Source: Saccopteryx bilineata | Taxonomy: Eukaryota > Chordata > Mammalia > Chiroptera > Emballonuridae | DNA length: 64,000 nt | NCBI RefSeq assembly: GCF_036850765.1 | Contig: NC_089495.1 | Coordinates: forward strand, 64,952,410 to 65,016,409 | Reading direction: 5' to 3' | Shown here: piece by piece, positions 1 to 11,945 of the stretch | Layout: each line of letters begins with the position of its first letter | Position numbering within the stretch: the stretch's first letter is position 1 | Translations under genes and position numbers: made by a program | Notes under the pieces: model-generated | The model's input: the letters and a program-made list of their open reading frames with translations, nothing else | Database searches by the model: none | Told to the model about the DNA's origin: nothing

Positions 1-989
1 AGGGAAACTGATAACAAAATAAACAGAAAGCCAACTAAATGGGAAATGATATTTTCAAACAACAGCTCAGATAAGGGCCTAATATCCAAAATATACAAAG
101 AACTCATAAAACTCAACAACAAACAAACAAACAATCCAATAAAAAAATGGGAAGAGGATATGAATAGACACTTCTCCCAGGAAGAAATACAAATGGCCAA
201 CAGATATATGAAAAGATGCTCATCTTCTTTAGCTATTAGAGAAATGCAAATCAAAACGGCAATGAGATACCACCTCACACCTGTTCGATTAGCTGTTATT
301 AGCAAGTCAGGTAATAGCAAATGTTGGAGAGGCTGTGGAGAAAAAGGAACCCTCATCCACTGTTGGTGGGAATGTAAAGTAGTACAACCATTATGGAAGA
401 AAGTATGGTGGTTCCTCAAAAAACTGAAAATAGAACTACCTTATGACCCAGCAATCCCTCTACTGGGTATATATCCCCAAAACTCAGAAACATTGATACG
501 TAAAGACACATGCAGCCCCATGTTTATTGCAGCATTGTTCACAGTGGCCAGGACATGGAAACAACCAAAAAGCCCATCAATAGATGACTGGATAAAGAAG
601 ATGTGGCACATATACACTATGGAATACTACTCAGCCATAAGAAATGATGACATCGGAACATTTACAGCAAAATGGTGGGATCTTGATAACATGATACGAA
701 GCGAAATAAGTAAATCAGAAAAAAACAGGAACTGTATTATTCCATACGTAGGTGGGACATAATAGTGAAACTAAGACATTGATAAGAGTGTGGTGGTTAC
801 GGGGGGGAGGGGGGAATGGGAGAGGGATAGGGGGTGGGAGGGGCACAAAGAAAACAAGATAGAAGGTGACAGAGGACAATCTGACTTTGGGTGGTGGGTA
901 TGCAACATAATTGAACGACAAGATAACCTGGACTTGTTATCTTTGAATATATGTATCCTGATTTATTGATGTCACCCCATTAAAAAAAT

Positions 990-1022
<33 letters not shown>
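1..1022 (+). mobile_element. LINE-1 3' end (ORF2 C-terminus, 3' UTR, poly-A)
   Basis: This is the 3' kilobase of an L1 non-LTR retrotransposon; the element continues upstream of the window. The open frame to 762 matches the C-terminal part of L1 ORF2p, followed by a 3' UTR with a G-rich polypurine run at about 801-842, an AATAAA-like signal near 988 and a pure A tail from about 998 to 1022. The intact frame and clean tail suggest a relatively recent insertion compared with the other L1 pieces here. The 5' end and both target-site duplications cannot be judged because the left boundary is off the window. Confidence 0.9.
46..762 (+). CDS. L1 ORF2p C-terminal segment (partial)
   Basis: The 238 residues shown are the C-terminal end of L1 ORF2p, the endonuclease/reverse transcriptase that mobilises L1 and, in trans, SINEs and processed pseudogenes. 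Recognisable conserved stretches are [28 protein letters not shown] (a Cys-rich segment near residues 94-111), [12 protein letters not shown] and MEYYSAI. The endonuclease and reverse transcriptase domains lie upstream, outside the window, so the first ATG is internal and not a true start; the same frame may continue left to base 1. The stop is TAA at 760-762. No frameshift is visible. It is unlikely to be active by itself in this view, and activity of the full element cannot be assessed. Confidence 0.85.
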   Translation: MIFSNNSSDKGLISKIYKELIKLNNKQTNNPIKKWEEDMNRHFSQEEIQMANRYMKRCSSSLAIREMQIKTAMRYHLTPVRLAVISKSGNSKCWRGCGEKGTLIHCWWECKVVQPLWKKVWWFLKKLKIELPYDPAIPLLGIYPQNSETLIRKDTCSPMFIAALFTVARTWKQPKSPSIDDWIKKMWHIYTMEYYSAIRNDDIGTFTAKWWDLDNMIRSEISKSEKNRNCIIPYVGGT

Positions 1023-1023
<1 letters not shown>

Positions 1024-2517
1024 CATGAACTGTGAAGGCATTTGGTTATCCTGGAAGAAATAAAGAGAACTCTGAGACCAGAAGTTTCACATTTTGATTG
1101 CTTAATAATTCTTTTAAAATTACATTTACATTATTCCTGAGAGAGGAAAAATAATGTTGGCATAATTTTTTGAGGTCAGATCATTTCTTTATAATTGTTA
1201 TATAAATATATGCATTGTTGGAAGTGACATGTTAATAATAAAATACATTTATAATGATTTGTTTTAAAAACAATAGTGTAGAGTCTCTGTGAGGATGTCT
1301 TGCTCTATTAATTTGGTTATGGTTTTAGGAGTTGGACAGAGAGAGTATAAAGTGGGAGAGTTCAAGCAAGCCCTCTAGATATCTGTGCTTTATTCCTGAA
1401 GTGCTCCATGGAAAGTCCTTGTCTTGTTTATTCTTTCTAGAGTCACCATCTAGACTACCTAAGAGATTTTAGTAATTTTAAATATTGAATATTTCTAAAC
1501 TGTCTGGGCTGACTTGTGAAAAATGGCATCCAAAGAAAAGAAAAGCAATGATTTTTTAACTCACAATTTGCTAATATATGTGTCAGTGAAAGGGAATGCA
1601 CATGGATTAATTTTTCCTCTCCTATAGAAAATGTGAATTATGTAGTACCATTTGTTATTATCTAAGAAATGAGATATAAAAATGACAGTTGTCACCTTTG
1701 TGACACTAACACAATATTGTAATTATGATATGAACCTTTTTCTAGTTGACTTGATTAAATTTTCAATGCCTTGTGTTCCTTTTCACGTGCAAGTAATGCT
1801 GAGAAAAGCAAAGTTAAAATATAAAAAGGTTCACTTACATTGAGCTCATTTTTGCTATATAGGCCATTTAAAGGTATGATCTTTCAACCTGAGAACTAAA
1901 ATTGTAAAAGGAATTGAAAATGTTAATCTATTTCTGAACAAAAGAAGCAAGGAGAAGAAAAAATGTTATATATATATTCCATTTCTCCTTCTATATATTC
2001 TGGTTATCATAAAATTCAGGTGTTTTATGGCTTTATTATGTTCAATTTTACCCTTTAATTTCTATATTTTTAAATTGTGATTTCATCACTTCTCATTTGA
2101 ACTATTACAAATATACCTTAAGAAATTTTCAAATCTATAGTCTGTAAGTTAGTAATTAAATAAAAGGCCATTAACCTGGGGATGATCGGGTGTGCTTGTT
2201 AGTCTAGGCAGGCAAACTGAAACCTAAGCCGGAGTCAACGCACTCAAATCTGAAAAAATGAAAGTTTAAAAACAGTCACTAGCCTTTCTCAAATAAGGTA
2301 ACTGCTTTAAGTTATAGCTTATAATTTTCTTTTTGCTTTGCTTTTATGTATTCTTTATATGAACTGGTGCGTGTGATTTCATATGTGTTCTTGTTCTCTA
2401 TATAAAACCTCACCCCTTGCTCTTGTTGATGGAGCTCTAACTTTGCTTTGGTGTTGCCTGATTCAAGTTTATGTAAACTGAGATAAGCTATTGCAAAGGA
2501 AGTTCAATGCCCTGGCC
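1023..2517. other. AT-rich sequence, no gene seen
   Basis: I see no coding region or repeat I can name here. Only short chance frames are present. Confidence 0.5.
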
Positions 2518-2872
2518 AACCCTGTCCAGTTGGCTCAGTGGTAGAGCATCAACCCTGTGTGTGGAAGTCATGGTTCAATTCCAATCAGGGCACGCAGAAG
2601 AAGTGCCCATCTGCCTCTCCATCTTTTCCCACTCTCTCTTCCCCTCCCACAGCTGTGGCTTAAATGAGCAAGCTGGCACCTGGCACTGAGGATGGCCCCA
2701 TGGTCTCTCCTCAGAAGCTAAACAGCTCAGCTGCAGAGCAACAAAGCAATAACCCAGACAGGCAGAGCTTAGCCTCGTAGGCGGCTTGCTGAGTGGATCC
2801 CGGTTGAGGTGCATTTGGGAGTCTACCTCTTTACCTCCCTGGCTCTCATTTGACTAAAAAAGAAAGAAAACT
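2518..2872 (+). mobile_element. Long tRNA-headed SINE (Rhin/VES-like)
   Basis: A tRNA-like head (ggctcagtggtagagc, then ggttcaattcc as B box) is followed by the body seen in the long SINEs of this window (agaagtgcccatctgcctctcc, ctccatt-type segment, ggtggatccc-type segment) and an A-rich tail. It is clearly diverged from the young copy at 19133, so it is an older insertion. Confidence 0.85.
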
Positions 2873-3951
2873 AAGGTCAGAAAATATAAGAGGGATTTTC
2901 TCCTCTTGATTTTTGCCCACTTGATTTTATTCTCAATCTTTGAAACTTATTTCCCAAATTTTATGATTCAAGAATATAACATTGTCTTAAATTTCTCTCA
3001 CACACCCTGTGGACTTTTATGTCCTGTTCACTTTCATGAAACTCCTGTGATGCTCCTGCTTTGAGTTGGCATTTGAATTGGCATTAATTCTCCCAGAAAG
3101 CTTTCCTTTGATGTATTTTATGGTGCCTCCATACTCAATACAAATTTTGTTAGAAACATTTCTATTATATTTATATTTTTGTATTCATATATCTATCACT
3201 GCATTTGTTTATGTAATACAGTGAAGAGTTGTATTTTTATTTGTACGCATTATTTGTCTTCGTTTCCTCAGAACCTACTGTATGCAACATTTAGAATTTC
3301 AGTAATATGTCAGTGATTCTTAAATGATTATTCAATTTAACAAGAGAATAATTCAATTGGAGTACTTATTTCCAAAAATCTAGATTTTTAAGATCTACCT
3401 TTAAAGTTGCTAATTAGTCATGCCTACGTAGGTTTTTTTCAACAAGCATACTATGTCACTCAGTATAGATGGCTCATGGAACACACATTGAGAAACACTA
3501 GCTTAAATGATCTTTCAGGTCCCTTTTATGTGTGCTAGTCCATCTTCCTGATAAGTAGATGAAGACAAATTCACATAGTACTAATTGTATTATATTATAT
3601 TCTGAATATGTAGTACCAATATATAAGTGTTATAATAATGATGAAGGCACGTATCTATGTATGATATTGAGAGAGTTAAAAACTTAGGGTAAATGTTTAG
3701 TTTTAGGAAACTAAGAAATAAAAGTAAGAGACATTTTCTAGAATAGAAGAATACCTGTGAAATTACATGTACCAGAAATTTTAAAATATCTTCAAAGGCA
3801 ATTTAACAGTTTTTCAGAAACCATATTGTTTTAACAAGTTTTATGAGAAAATTTAACCACATTTTTAACCTAAACTTATCACATTGAAACTGAATATTTT
3901 TATTTCAATGATGTTATAACAAGACAAGATAATTACCTGGTGTTCATCATG
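2873..3951. other. AT-rich sequence, no gene seen
   Basis: Nothing recognised apart from AT-rich unique sequence. Confidence 0.5.
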
Positions 3952-3979
3952 GGTGTGTGTGTGTGTGTGTGTGTGTGTA
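3952..3979. repeat. (GT)n microsatellite
   Basis: About 13 uninterrupted GT dinucleotides. Confidence 0.95.
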
Positions 3980-4030
3980 CATAATGTGAATTTGTCTTCA
4001 AATATATATATTGCTCACAAAAATTAGGAA

Positions 4031-4060
4031 GCTCTGGCCAGTTGGCTCAGCGATATGAAC
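4031..4060 (+). mobile_element. SINE head fragment
   Basis: About 30 bases (ctctggccagttggctcag and following) match the 5' tRNA-like head of the local SINEs, and the match then stops abruptly. It is probably a 3'-truncated or deleted SINE. Confidence 0.55.
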
Positions 4061-6461
4061 AACTTTCTTTGACTTGTATGCTTTTCTGATGTTCTTCTTT
4101 AATAAAAAAAAATTAAATGCTTTTTTTATTGCTTCATATTCATTTTGAAATATCCCTTAATTTTTTAAGCAGTGTATATACATACTAAAGTTGCATTTAG
4201 AAAAGAATTTTATTATATTGTAACAGATTATCAATTTCAAAATAATTTTTAAATAAATTCTATAATCAAACTATTTTGACATTTTCCTAGTAATCCATCC
4301 ATCAAATAATTTATACTGATTTATTAGTTTGCAAATGTGGATGCTTTTTATTTTACTGGGGTTTTTTTGCTTTGTAAAAGGAAAAGACCTGTAACCTTTT
4401 GAGGATTGGTAAATTCGGGGTAGTTATTTGCCAAGTTTATTCAATTCTATTGTCATCTCTTGGATCAATTTGTCTAAACAAACCTGCTGTTCTAACAATT
4501 GCCTTTAGTTCTAGCTATACATGATCATCACAGCAGTGGCTGATGTCTAAAAATGGAAAATAAACAGCAGAGTGGAAAACAAAAGATGTATTTTAAGCTA
4601 TTAATTCTCTCTTCTTAACATAGAAGATAAACTGCCAGATGGACAATTCAAAACCTTTTTGCAGATTAAAAGTAAAGTACCTAGATTGCCAAAGCAAAGG
4701 GAACAGCTCAACACTGAATTTCTTCATTGCCAACTGCATTTTCTCCAGAGAAATAACCTTGCTGAGAATGACTATTTCTATGTCACAAAAAAAGGTATTA
4801 TGTTGATTCAATAAGTTAGTAGAAAGACCAATGAATGCCAACTGATTTCATGGAACTTTGTGAAAGAATAGTGTATATGTAAAACAAAAATATTATTTTA
4901 TATAGCTAATTTCTTAACAATATTAAATAAAATGTTTAATTTCTAATAAAATGCTAAATAAAGTCCACCAAAGTGTATTAAGCACATATACAAAAACTGT
5001 GCTATTCAAAGAGTAAATAATTAAAATAAGGCCATAAAATATTTAGAGACAGGCTATTGCATTTGGAAATTGGAATTGTAAATAAAATTCTCAAATTTTA
5101 CTATCCAAATATCTAAAAATGTACTAATGATCTGAATAATCAATTACCTTTCAGAAATGATAAGTATTTTTAAAATAATTTATACTAAACTCAGTGCATG
5201 TGTATTTATGTAAATTTGTATATGTTTTTTTACAGGTTAAAAATTTTTTTAAGAAAATGGGTTAAAATTCTGTTAATACACAACAGATTTTTGTTGAGAA
5301 ACTGAGAATTTTCTAGGTAGTCAGGCTGTGAAAGTGCAGGCGTAGATTCCGCTGTCTGCTTGCTGAGGAACCACCGGGAAACAAAGAAAATGAACCATCC
5401 CAGATGGGTTAGACAGGGGTTGCCTAAGGGTCCGGTGTTACAGAGATTATTTCTTAAGCTTCTGTCAAGCCCCATGAGTCTGTCCTTCAGGAACTGTATG
5501 ATTTTAGAAAGGGTAGTCTCAATAATTTAAAAATGAAAGAAGGGTGGGTGGTACTCAAAGTTTTTTTTCTGGTATTCTCCTTTTGAGGCCAGTTTATTTT
5601 TACAATTTATTTAACTCCATTCTGCTTGTACTCCTAAACATTTCACATTAGTTACATTAGTTATTTTCTTTTCTCTCAAAAAGTTTCCCTACAGAGTAAA
5701 TATTTCGGAAGTTCAAATATTGATGGTTGTTATGTTAAAAATAGTAAAGGGTAATTTTTATAAAGAGCTAACTTGCTACTCAGTGTATGAGAATCTCCAG
5801 AGGATCTTTTTCAAATTATACATAGTTATATTTCTGTATTCTCTCTCCTTTCTTTCCCCTTCTTTTTTGATAGAAAAACAGTTACGCCATCTCTCATTTT
5901 GAACAGAGGTGTAAAGAGAAATATTGTTGATGGTTGTAAGCTGTGTATACAAGTGAGCAATCAGAGGAAGCATTGCAAACCACAGTTTTGGGCAGTGATG
6001 GAGAGAAAGCTCTCCCCAACAGACACCTCATGATAGTGCAGGGAATCAGCCAACCACAAAAATGTAGCTAATCATGCCTGTAACACTCTGCAGATAGAAA
6101 ATGGGGCATAACTGGTAAATAGAGTAGAAAAGGACGGTGAAGGACTAAATGCCTCACATGAACTTCTCACCTATCTATGCCTGTAGTTAACGGAGAAAGC
6201 TCCATTCCAATAATACTGTTTTAATTTAGCTGTGCATAACTGAAACTCGTTTTTTAGTGTTTCTAAGATATAACATTACTTACTAAACTCACTTTCAGAG
6301 AATACATAGTTTACTCAGTAACTCATGATCTTTCACCCCCACAAGTAGCTCCAAGCAAAATTTTATGTGGAAAATGTATCCTACTGAATAGATTGTATTT
6401 GAGATTAGTGTGTAACAGATAAAACTGAGTCCAAAGAAAAATTCTAAAGTAATTGAATTTG
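4061..6461. other. AT-rich sequence, no gene seen
   Basis: No gene or confidently named repeat. The parts at about 5290-5480 and 5940-6210 are less AT-rich and could be decayed interspersed repeats, but I cannot assign a family. Confidence 0.45.
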
Positions 6462-6596
6462 GCCAGGCCAGTTAGCTCAGTTGGGTAGGAGCTTCATCCC
6501 GAAACAACAAGGGTACAGGTTCAATCCTCGATCAGGGCACACATAGGAGACAACTAAAAAATGCACAACTGACTGAAACAACAAATGCTTCCTTCC

Positions 6597-6641
<45 letters not shown>

Positions 6642-6658
6642 TTCAAACTCAGAAAAAA
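6462..6658 (+). mobile_element. tRNA-headed SINE with (CT)n tract
   Basis: The head (ccagttagctcagttgggtag, ggttcaatcctcg) is followed by a short body and an expanded CT run at about 6601-6636, then an A-rich tail. A second SINE follows within a few bases. Confidence 0.8.
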
Positions 6659-6659
6659 T

Positions 6660-6812
6660 TAAACCTTGATTGGATAACTTGGTTGGAACATGGTCTGGGA
6701 GTGTGGAGGTTGCCAGTTTGACTCCTCAGTCAGGGCACATACAGGAGCAGCTCGATGTTCCTGTCTCTCTCTCTCCCTTTCTCTCTAAAAACAAAAACAA
6801 AACAAAAAAAGA
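6660..6812 (+). mobile_element. tRNA-headed SINE, adjacent copy
   Basis: A diverged head (ttggataacttggttgg), a B-box-like region ending cagtcagggcacatacagg, a CT-rich stretch and a final A-rich tail. It sits directly behind the previous SINE in the same orientation, either as a separate insertion into its tail or as the second half of a dimer. Confidence 0.7.
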
Positions 6813-7500
6813 TTGAGTTAGTGACATTAAAAGAAAGTAAAGAGTTTCTTACATGAGGGATGGAGAAAAGCTCATATCAATAGTACAATACTTCACACTT
6901 TTATGTAATGTCATTGCAAAATTATGTTCTTATTTTATAGCAGTTGCTGAATATGAGGCATTTAGATTTTGTCCAATCAAGTAACTTTTAGTTTTAATTA
7001 TATTATGAACTATAAGACATAGCTTTAGACTACAATGCAGAAAAAATTACAATCAGTTTATGCATGTACGTGAACTGAAAGTAATTAAGTTGTTCTTTTC
7101 AGGTATATTCTTTCTATGGTTCTGAAATTAGAGTTTGCAAGCTATTAACAACATAGACCATATAAAGCTAATCAAAAAGTGTTTAACTTTAAAAAGAAAA
7201 GTATTTCATAAGAAATTATCACAGGAGATGTTGTCTTTTCAGTACTCTAAATGACATGGTCATGTATTGACCACAGATAATCGTTTTTATTCATGCTTTC
7301 TTCCCAAGCATAAGGACAGCACTTTTCTATGCAGCCTCTAATTATCCAGTTCCAGCACATCCCCCCAGCTCAATCATTTTTCTTCCCCCAAGGGAAAAGC
7401 AATTATAAGCATCAACTTAATATAATCTATTACATCTAGTGACAGAGTAAATTAATATTACTAGTTACTACAGTACTAAATATACTTATTTTTACTTTAA
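6813..7500. other. AT-rich sequence, no gene seen
   Basis: Nothing recognised. Confidence 0.5.
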
Positions 7501-7715
7501 TGAATAAAATAATGCTTTGTGTCTAACACTGTAGTCAGCTCTTTATCTATGTATTCTATTGAATAGTTAAAAACAATCTAAGGTAAGTCCAAAAAAATTT
7601 TTTTTCACCCATTTTATAGATAGCTTTCAGAGGTTAAGGGAATTGTTCTAAATTTACACAGGGAGAATAAGGTAGAATTACCTGGACCTATAATCAGTGT
7701 CTTCTTACTATTAAT
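7500..7715. repeat. MIR/L2-like ancient repeat
   Basis: The order of segments (ctaacactgtagtcagctctttatc, cccattttatagat, cagaggttaagggaattg, tttacacaggga) follows the middle of MIR/L2 elements. It is very diverged, and the orientation is not secure. Confidence 0.4.
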
Positions 7716-8059
7716 ATTGTTATTAATTTAGTACAATTATATTTTTCTCATTGAATTTAATGGTATTTTGACATTTTAAAAATGGGAATCACATTGAATA
7801 AAACTGAATCCATCATTTGTTTTAGCATGCTGTGTCTCTTAACATCTTTAGACACAATTTCAACAACCCTTGAGGCAAAATTTAATGAATTGTATTTGCT
7901 GCCTGAAATGCTAGCAATACATAGGGTCTCATCAGTTTTTTCTAGGAGGATCTTCAGCCTCAAGATGATTTCTCTCTTTGGGAGCTCCAGGTTGGTCAGG
8001 AAATATATTTAAGTACATTTGAAAAACATACCATTTTTTGACATGATGTCAAGAAACCA

Positions 8060-8313
8060 CTTTGTGCTTTCAGAATGAAATTCAAATTTCTTATTCTAGC
8101 ATACAAGGACTTTCACTGTGTTACATAACACAGTGCTGGCATTCACATTCTATCCTAAGTATATGTGTTTACTTGCTATTTCTGAACATACTGTTTTCAT
8201 TTTCATATTTCCATGTTTTCTTCATTGTGTGATATTTTTAACTGTTTTGTGCAATCCTCATTTACTTTCAAGACTAGTATCTAAAGACACTTGTCCTAAG
8301 GAATACTTCCTTA
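8060..8313. repeat. L2-like 3' end fragment
   Basis: The stretch running from gaaattcaaatttcttattc through catacaaggactttcac to a CT-rich region parallels the well-known 3' region of LINE-2. It is an old fragment. Confidence 0.45.
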
Positions 8314-8682
8314 GCCCTTGCCGGTTGGCTCAGTGGTAGAGCGTCTGCCTGGGGAAGTCCCTGTTTGATTCCCAGCCATAGCACACAGAAATGGCCATCT
8401 GCTTCTCCACCCTTACCCCTCTTTTTTCTATCTCTCTCTTCCCTTCTCGCAGCCAAGGCTCCATAAGAGCAAAATTGGCCTGGGTGCTGAGGATAGCTCC
8501 ATGGCTGCCCCTTCAGGCATTAGCATGGCTTTGATTGCAGTAGAGCAATGTCCCAGAGGAGCCGAGCTTCGACCCCTGGTGGGTATACGGTGGATACCAT
8601 TCGGGCACATGTATGGAGTGTGTCTGTCTGCCTCTCTTCCACTTCTCACTTGGAAAAATACAAAAAGAAAAAAAAAGATTTT
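8314..8682 (+). mobile_element. Long tRNA-headed SINE
   Basis: The head gcccttgccggttggctcag is followed by the full long-SINE body, including the segment around ggtggataccattcgggcac, and it ends in an A-rich tail near 8660-8680. It is moderately diverged. No clear target-site duplication was found by eye. Confidence 0.85.
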
Positions 8683-9103
8683 TTGACTGTTTAGTGAGCA
8701 TTTATTATTCACTTTATTTGTTTCCAGCATACATAATTAGGAGAGGTAGTATGACCATTATTATCAATATATTGCAATTAACTTATGTGTTTTCTTCTTT
8801 TTCCATATGTATTTCTCCCTCAATAGGCTATGAACTTCTTTGTGTAAAAAAGCTCTAATGGTTGATATTCAATGAAGCTTACTTAATTGAATCATGTGAC
8901 AATCAAGAATTCCCTCATGTTCTCTCACATACCATTTGTTATAAATATGAACATGCAAGATTTTCTGAGTCTTTTGTAAATGCCATCTCTAAACATTCTC
9001 ATCTTAAAACTTGAATCACATGTGGCAATTAACTGCTTTTATAATGATTTTATTGAATAGTTTGAAGAATTCAGTCATAGTTCATAGCTTATTGCTTATT
9101 GTT
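8683..9103. other. AT-rich sequence, no gene seen
   Basis: Nothing recognised. Confidence 0.5.
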
Positions 9104-9350
9104 TATATGTCTCAGTTTTTTTAATCTGTAAAAAAGGCATAATAGTCATTAATCATTATACCTCTTTAATAAAGTTATATAGAAGGTAAAATGATATATT
9201 TAAAGAATTTGTCAAAATAGCTGGTATAGCCTGACCTGTGGTGGTGCAGTGGCTAAAGCGTCAACCTGGAAATGCTGAGGTTGCCGGTTCAAAACCCTGG
9301 GCTTGCCTGGTCAAGGCACATATGGGAGTTGGTGCTTCCTGCTCCTCCCC

Positions 9351-9387
<37 letters not shown>

Positions 9388-9470
9388 CTCTTTATAATAA
9401 ATAAATAAAATCTTTAAAAAATAGCTGGTATATATTAGGTACTACAAAATAGCAGAAAATTATTAGATTG
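9104..9470. repeat. MIR-like repeat split by a SINE
   Basis: The segments ctcagtttttttaatctgtaa and cataatagtcattaatcatt match the 3' half of MIR; the match continues after the SINE as agctggtatatattaggtac. The younger SINE at 9229-9415 lies inside it. Confidence 0.5.
9229..9415 (+). mobile_element. Short tRNA-headed SINE, recent insertion
   Basis: The head is gcctgacctgtggtggtgc, followed by the gaggttgccggttc B-box region, cctggtcaaggcacatatgg, a CT run and an A-rich tail. A 15-base duplication, aaaatagctggtata, flanks it (9214-9228 and about 9417-9431), so the boundaries are firm. Confidence 0.93.
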
Positions 9471-9716
9471 TAAATTCTGGGAGAACAGGGAGGACAATGC
9501 CACGTTATGGTCCAAAATTTTCATTGTTCAACAAAAAAAATTAAACAAACTATATTAATTTTTCTTAATATCTCTAAGGGGAAAAATTACATTTAACTTG
9601 ATTTTGAATGTTTAATGGGAAGTAGGCTGTTTCAGAAGAAGAAGAAGGCATGTGAATTTTAATAAAAGAAACAAGATTTTAAATAAAAGCAGGTACAAAG
9701 GGTCATAGTATATTAT

Positions 9717-10113
9717 TTATATATATATTTGTATTTTTCTGAAGCTGGAAACGGGGAGAGACAATCAGACAGACTCCTGCATGCGCCTGACCGGGATCCA
9801 CCCGGCACGCCCACCAGGGGCGATGCTCTGCCCACCAGGGGGCAACACTCTGCCCCTCCGGGGTGTCGCTCTGCCGAGACCAGAGAGACTCTAGCGCCTG
9901 GGGCAGAGGCCAAGGAGCCATCCCCAGCGCCCGGGCCATCTTTGTTCCAATGGAGCCTTGGCTGCGGGAGGGGAAGAGAGAGACAGAGAGGAAGGAGGGG
10001 GAGGGGGTGGAGAAGCAAATGGGCGCTTCTCCTATGTGCCCTGGCCAGGAATCGAACCCGCGTCCCCCGCACGCCTGGCCGACGCTCTACTGCTGAGCCA
10101 ACTGGCCAGGGCC
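9717..10113 (-). mobile_element. Long Rhin-like SINE, recent insertion, antisense
   Basis: This is the complement of the long SINE: the T-rich tail complement comes first, then the body, then the tRNA-like head complement ending ctggccagggcc. An exact 18-base duplication, agggtcatagtatattat, flanks it (9699-9716 and 10114-10131). The B box reads as gaatcgaaccc in complement. High GC (with CpGs still present) and exact duplications indicate a young copy. Confidence 0.95.
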
Positions 10114-10718
10114 AGGGTCATAGTATATTATAAAAAGGCTAATTCAAAATTGTGAATGGTTATAACAATCATTATCATTGTCAGTTATCATAATTAGTAA
10201 TATCAGTACTAAATTAATGAGAGAATGATGGGGATGGAAAAGAAAGGTTATTGGAAGAGTTGTTTAGGAGCCATCATGTATATATACATATATATGCATG
10301 GAGAAAGAAGTTTGGAAAAATGGATTAGAAATTCATCACAGAGGTCAATTCATATTTGACAAAGGATGTAAAAATTTGCAATGGGGTAAAGACAGTGTAT
10401 TCAAAAAATAGTGTTTGGAAAATTGGACATATATTTTCAAAAAAACATAAAACTAGATCACCTTCTTACACCATATATAAGAATAAACTCAAAATAGGCT
10501 AAATACTCAAATATTAAAGTAGAAACCATAAAAATCCTAGAAAACATAGGCAGTAAACTCTCTGATATTTCTCTTAGGAAAAATTTATGTTTGGGGGCAG
10601 TAAGTGTATTCTCAAGCAAGGGAAACAAGAGAAAAATAAATAAACATATGAGACTACATTAAACTAAATTGTTTATACATAGCAAAGGAAACCATCAACA
10701 GAATGAAAAGACAAAACA

Positions 10719-11121
10719 GTGAACGGGAAGACATATGCACTGATACATATGACATATACATCTGATAAGGGACCAGTAACCAATAATTATAAAGAACTTA
10801 TTAAACTCAACACCAAAAGAACAAACAATACAATTAAAAACTGGTCAAAGGACATGAATAGACACTTTTCTAAAGAGTACATACAGATGGCCAATAGGCA
10901 TATGAAAAGAAACTCAACATCTCTGATCATCAAAGAATGCAAATTAAAACTACAATGAGATATCATCTCACACCTGTCAGAATGGCTATCATCAATAAAT
11001 CCACTAACAAATGTTGGGAAGGGCATCGAGAAAGAGGAATCCTCATACACTATTGTTGGGAGTGTAAATTGGTGCATCCACTGTGGAAAGCAATGTATGA
11101 TTACCTCAAAAATGCCTTTTG
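10719..11121 (+). pseudogene. Decayed L1 ORF2 fragment
   Basis: Two adjoining frames (from about 10719 and 10937) together read as one stretch of the ORF2p C-terminal half, shifted by one frame near 10940-10955. Homologous coding sequence resumes at 11341-11595 beyond the SINE with further decay. It is not functional. Confidence 0.8.
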
Positions 11122-11326
11122 GCCTGACCTGTGGTGGCGCAGTGGATAAAGCGTCGACCTGGAAATGCTGAGGTCGCCGGTTTGAAACCCTGGGCTTGCC
11201 TGGTCAAGGCACATATGGGAGTTGATGCTTCCAGCTCCTCCCCCCTTCTCTCTCTGTCTCTCACACCTCTCTGTCTCCCTCTCTCCCTTTCTCTCTCCTC
11301 TCTAAAATGAATAAATAAAATTAAAA
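11122..11326 (+). mobile_element. Short tRNA-headed SINE inside L1, recent
   Basis: It begins gcctgacctgtggtggcgc and ends in an A-rich tail at about 11320. The 14-base duplication aaaaatgccttttg (11108-11121 and 11327-11340) is exact. It is nearly identical in plan to the copies at 9229 and 33001. Confidence 0.95.
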
Positions 11327-11595
11327 AAAAATGCCTTTTGACCAAGTGTTCCTACTACTGGAAATATTTCTTAAAAATCCCAAAACACTACTTTTAAAGA
11401 ATATATGCACTCTTATGTTCATTGCAGTGTTATTTACAATAGTCAAGATCTGGAAACAGCCCAAGTGCCTATCAGCAAATGAGTGGATAAAAATGTTGTG
11501 GCTCATTTACATGATGGAATACTATGCAATCATACAAAGGAGGAAATCTTACATTTTGTGACAGCATGATGAACCTGGAGAGCATTATGCTAAGT

Positions 11596-11945
11596 CAGTG
11601 TAGTCAACCTGGTCCCTACCACCCACGAGTGGGAGTTCCAGCTTTTATGCTGGGTGGTAGCAGAGCAACCAAAGTATAAAAAAAAATAGATTTAACTATA
11701 GTAAGTTGTTTTCTTAAAGATTTATTCTGCCAAACTTAGCAAAAATCCGACATAAAGTACTTGGTAAGTAATTATTATTATATGCTTTAACTTGCTATAA
11801 CTCTGCTTTATAAATTTTATAAAGTAAAGTTATTTCCTTACTTTATAAATCACCATTACTGTTGCACCGGTAGGTGGTTAGAAAATTTTACTACTAACAG
11901 AGATACAAAAATGGGCAGTAAGTATAAAAAGGTTGACTACCCCTG
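11596..11945. mobile_element. hAT-type MITE inside L1
   Basis: The left end CAGTGTAGTCAACCTGG and the complement of the right end, CAGGGGTAGTCAACCTTTTT, form terminal inverted repeats. The exact 8-base duplication tgctaagt flanks it (11588-11595 and 11946-11953). The 8-bp duplication and CAG...CTG termini are those of hAT elements. The 350-bp interior has no coding capacity. L1 sequence continues on both sides without loss, which confirms the boundaries. Confidence 0.88.

Noticed and set aside
9713..10155. Overlapping frames up to 134 codons
   Set aside because: By-products of the antisense long SINE at 9717-10113, with a shared repeat translation and no protein family.
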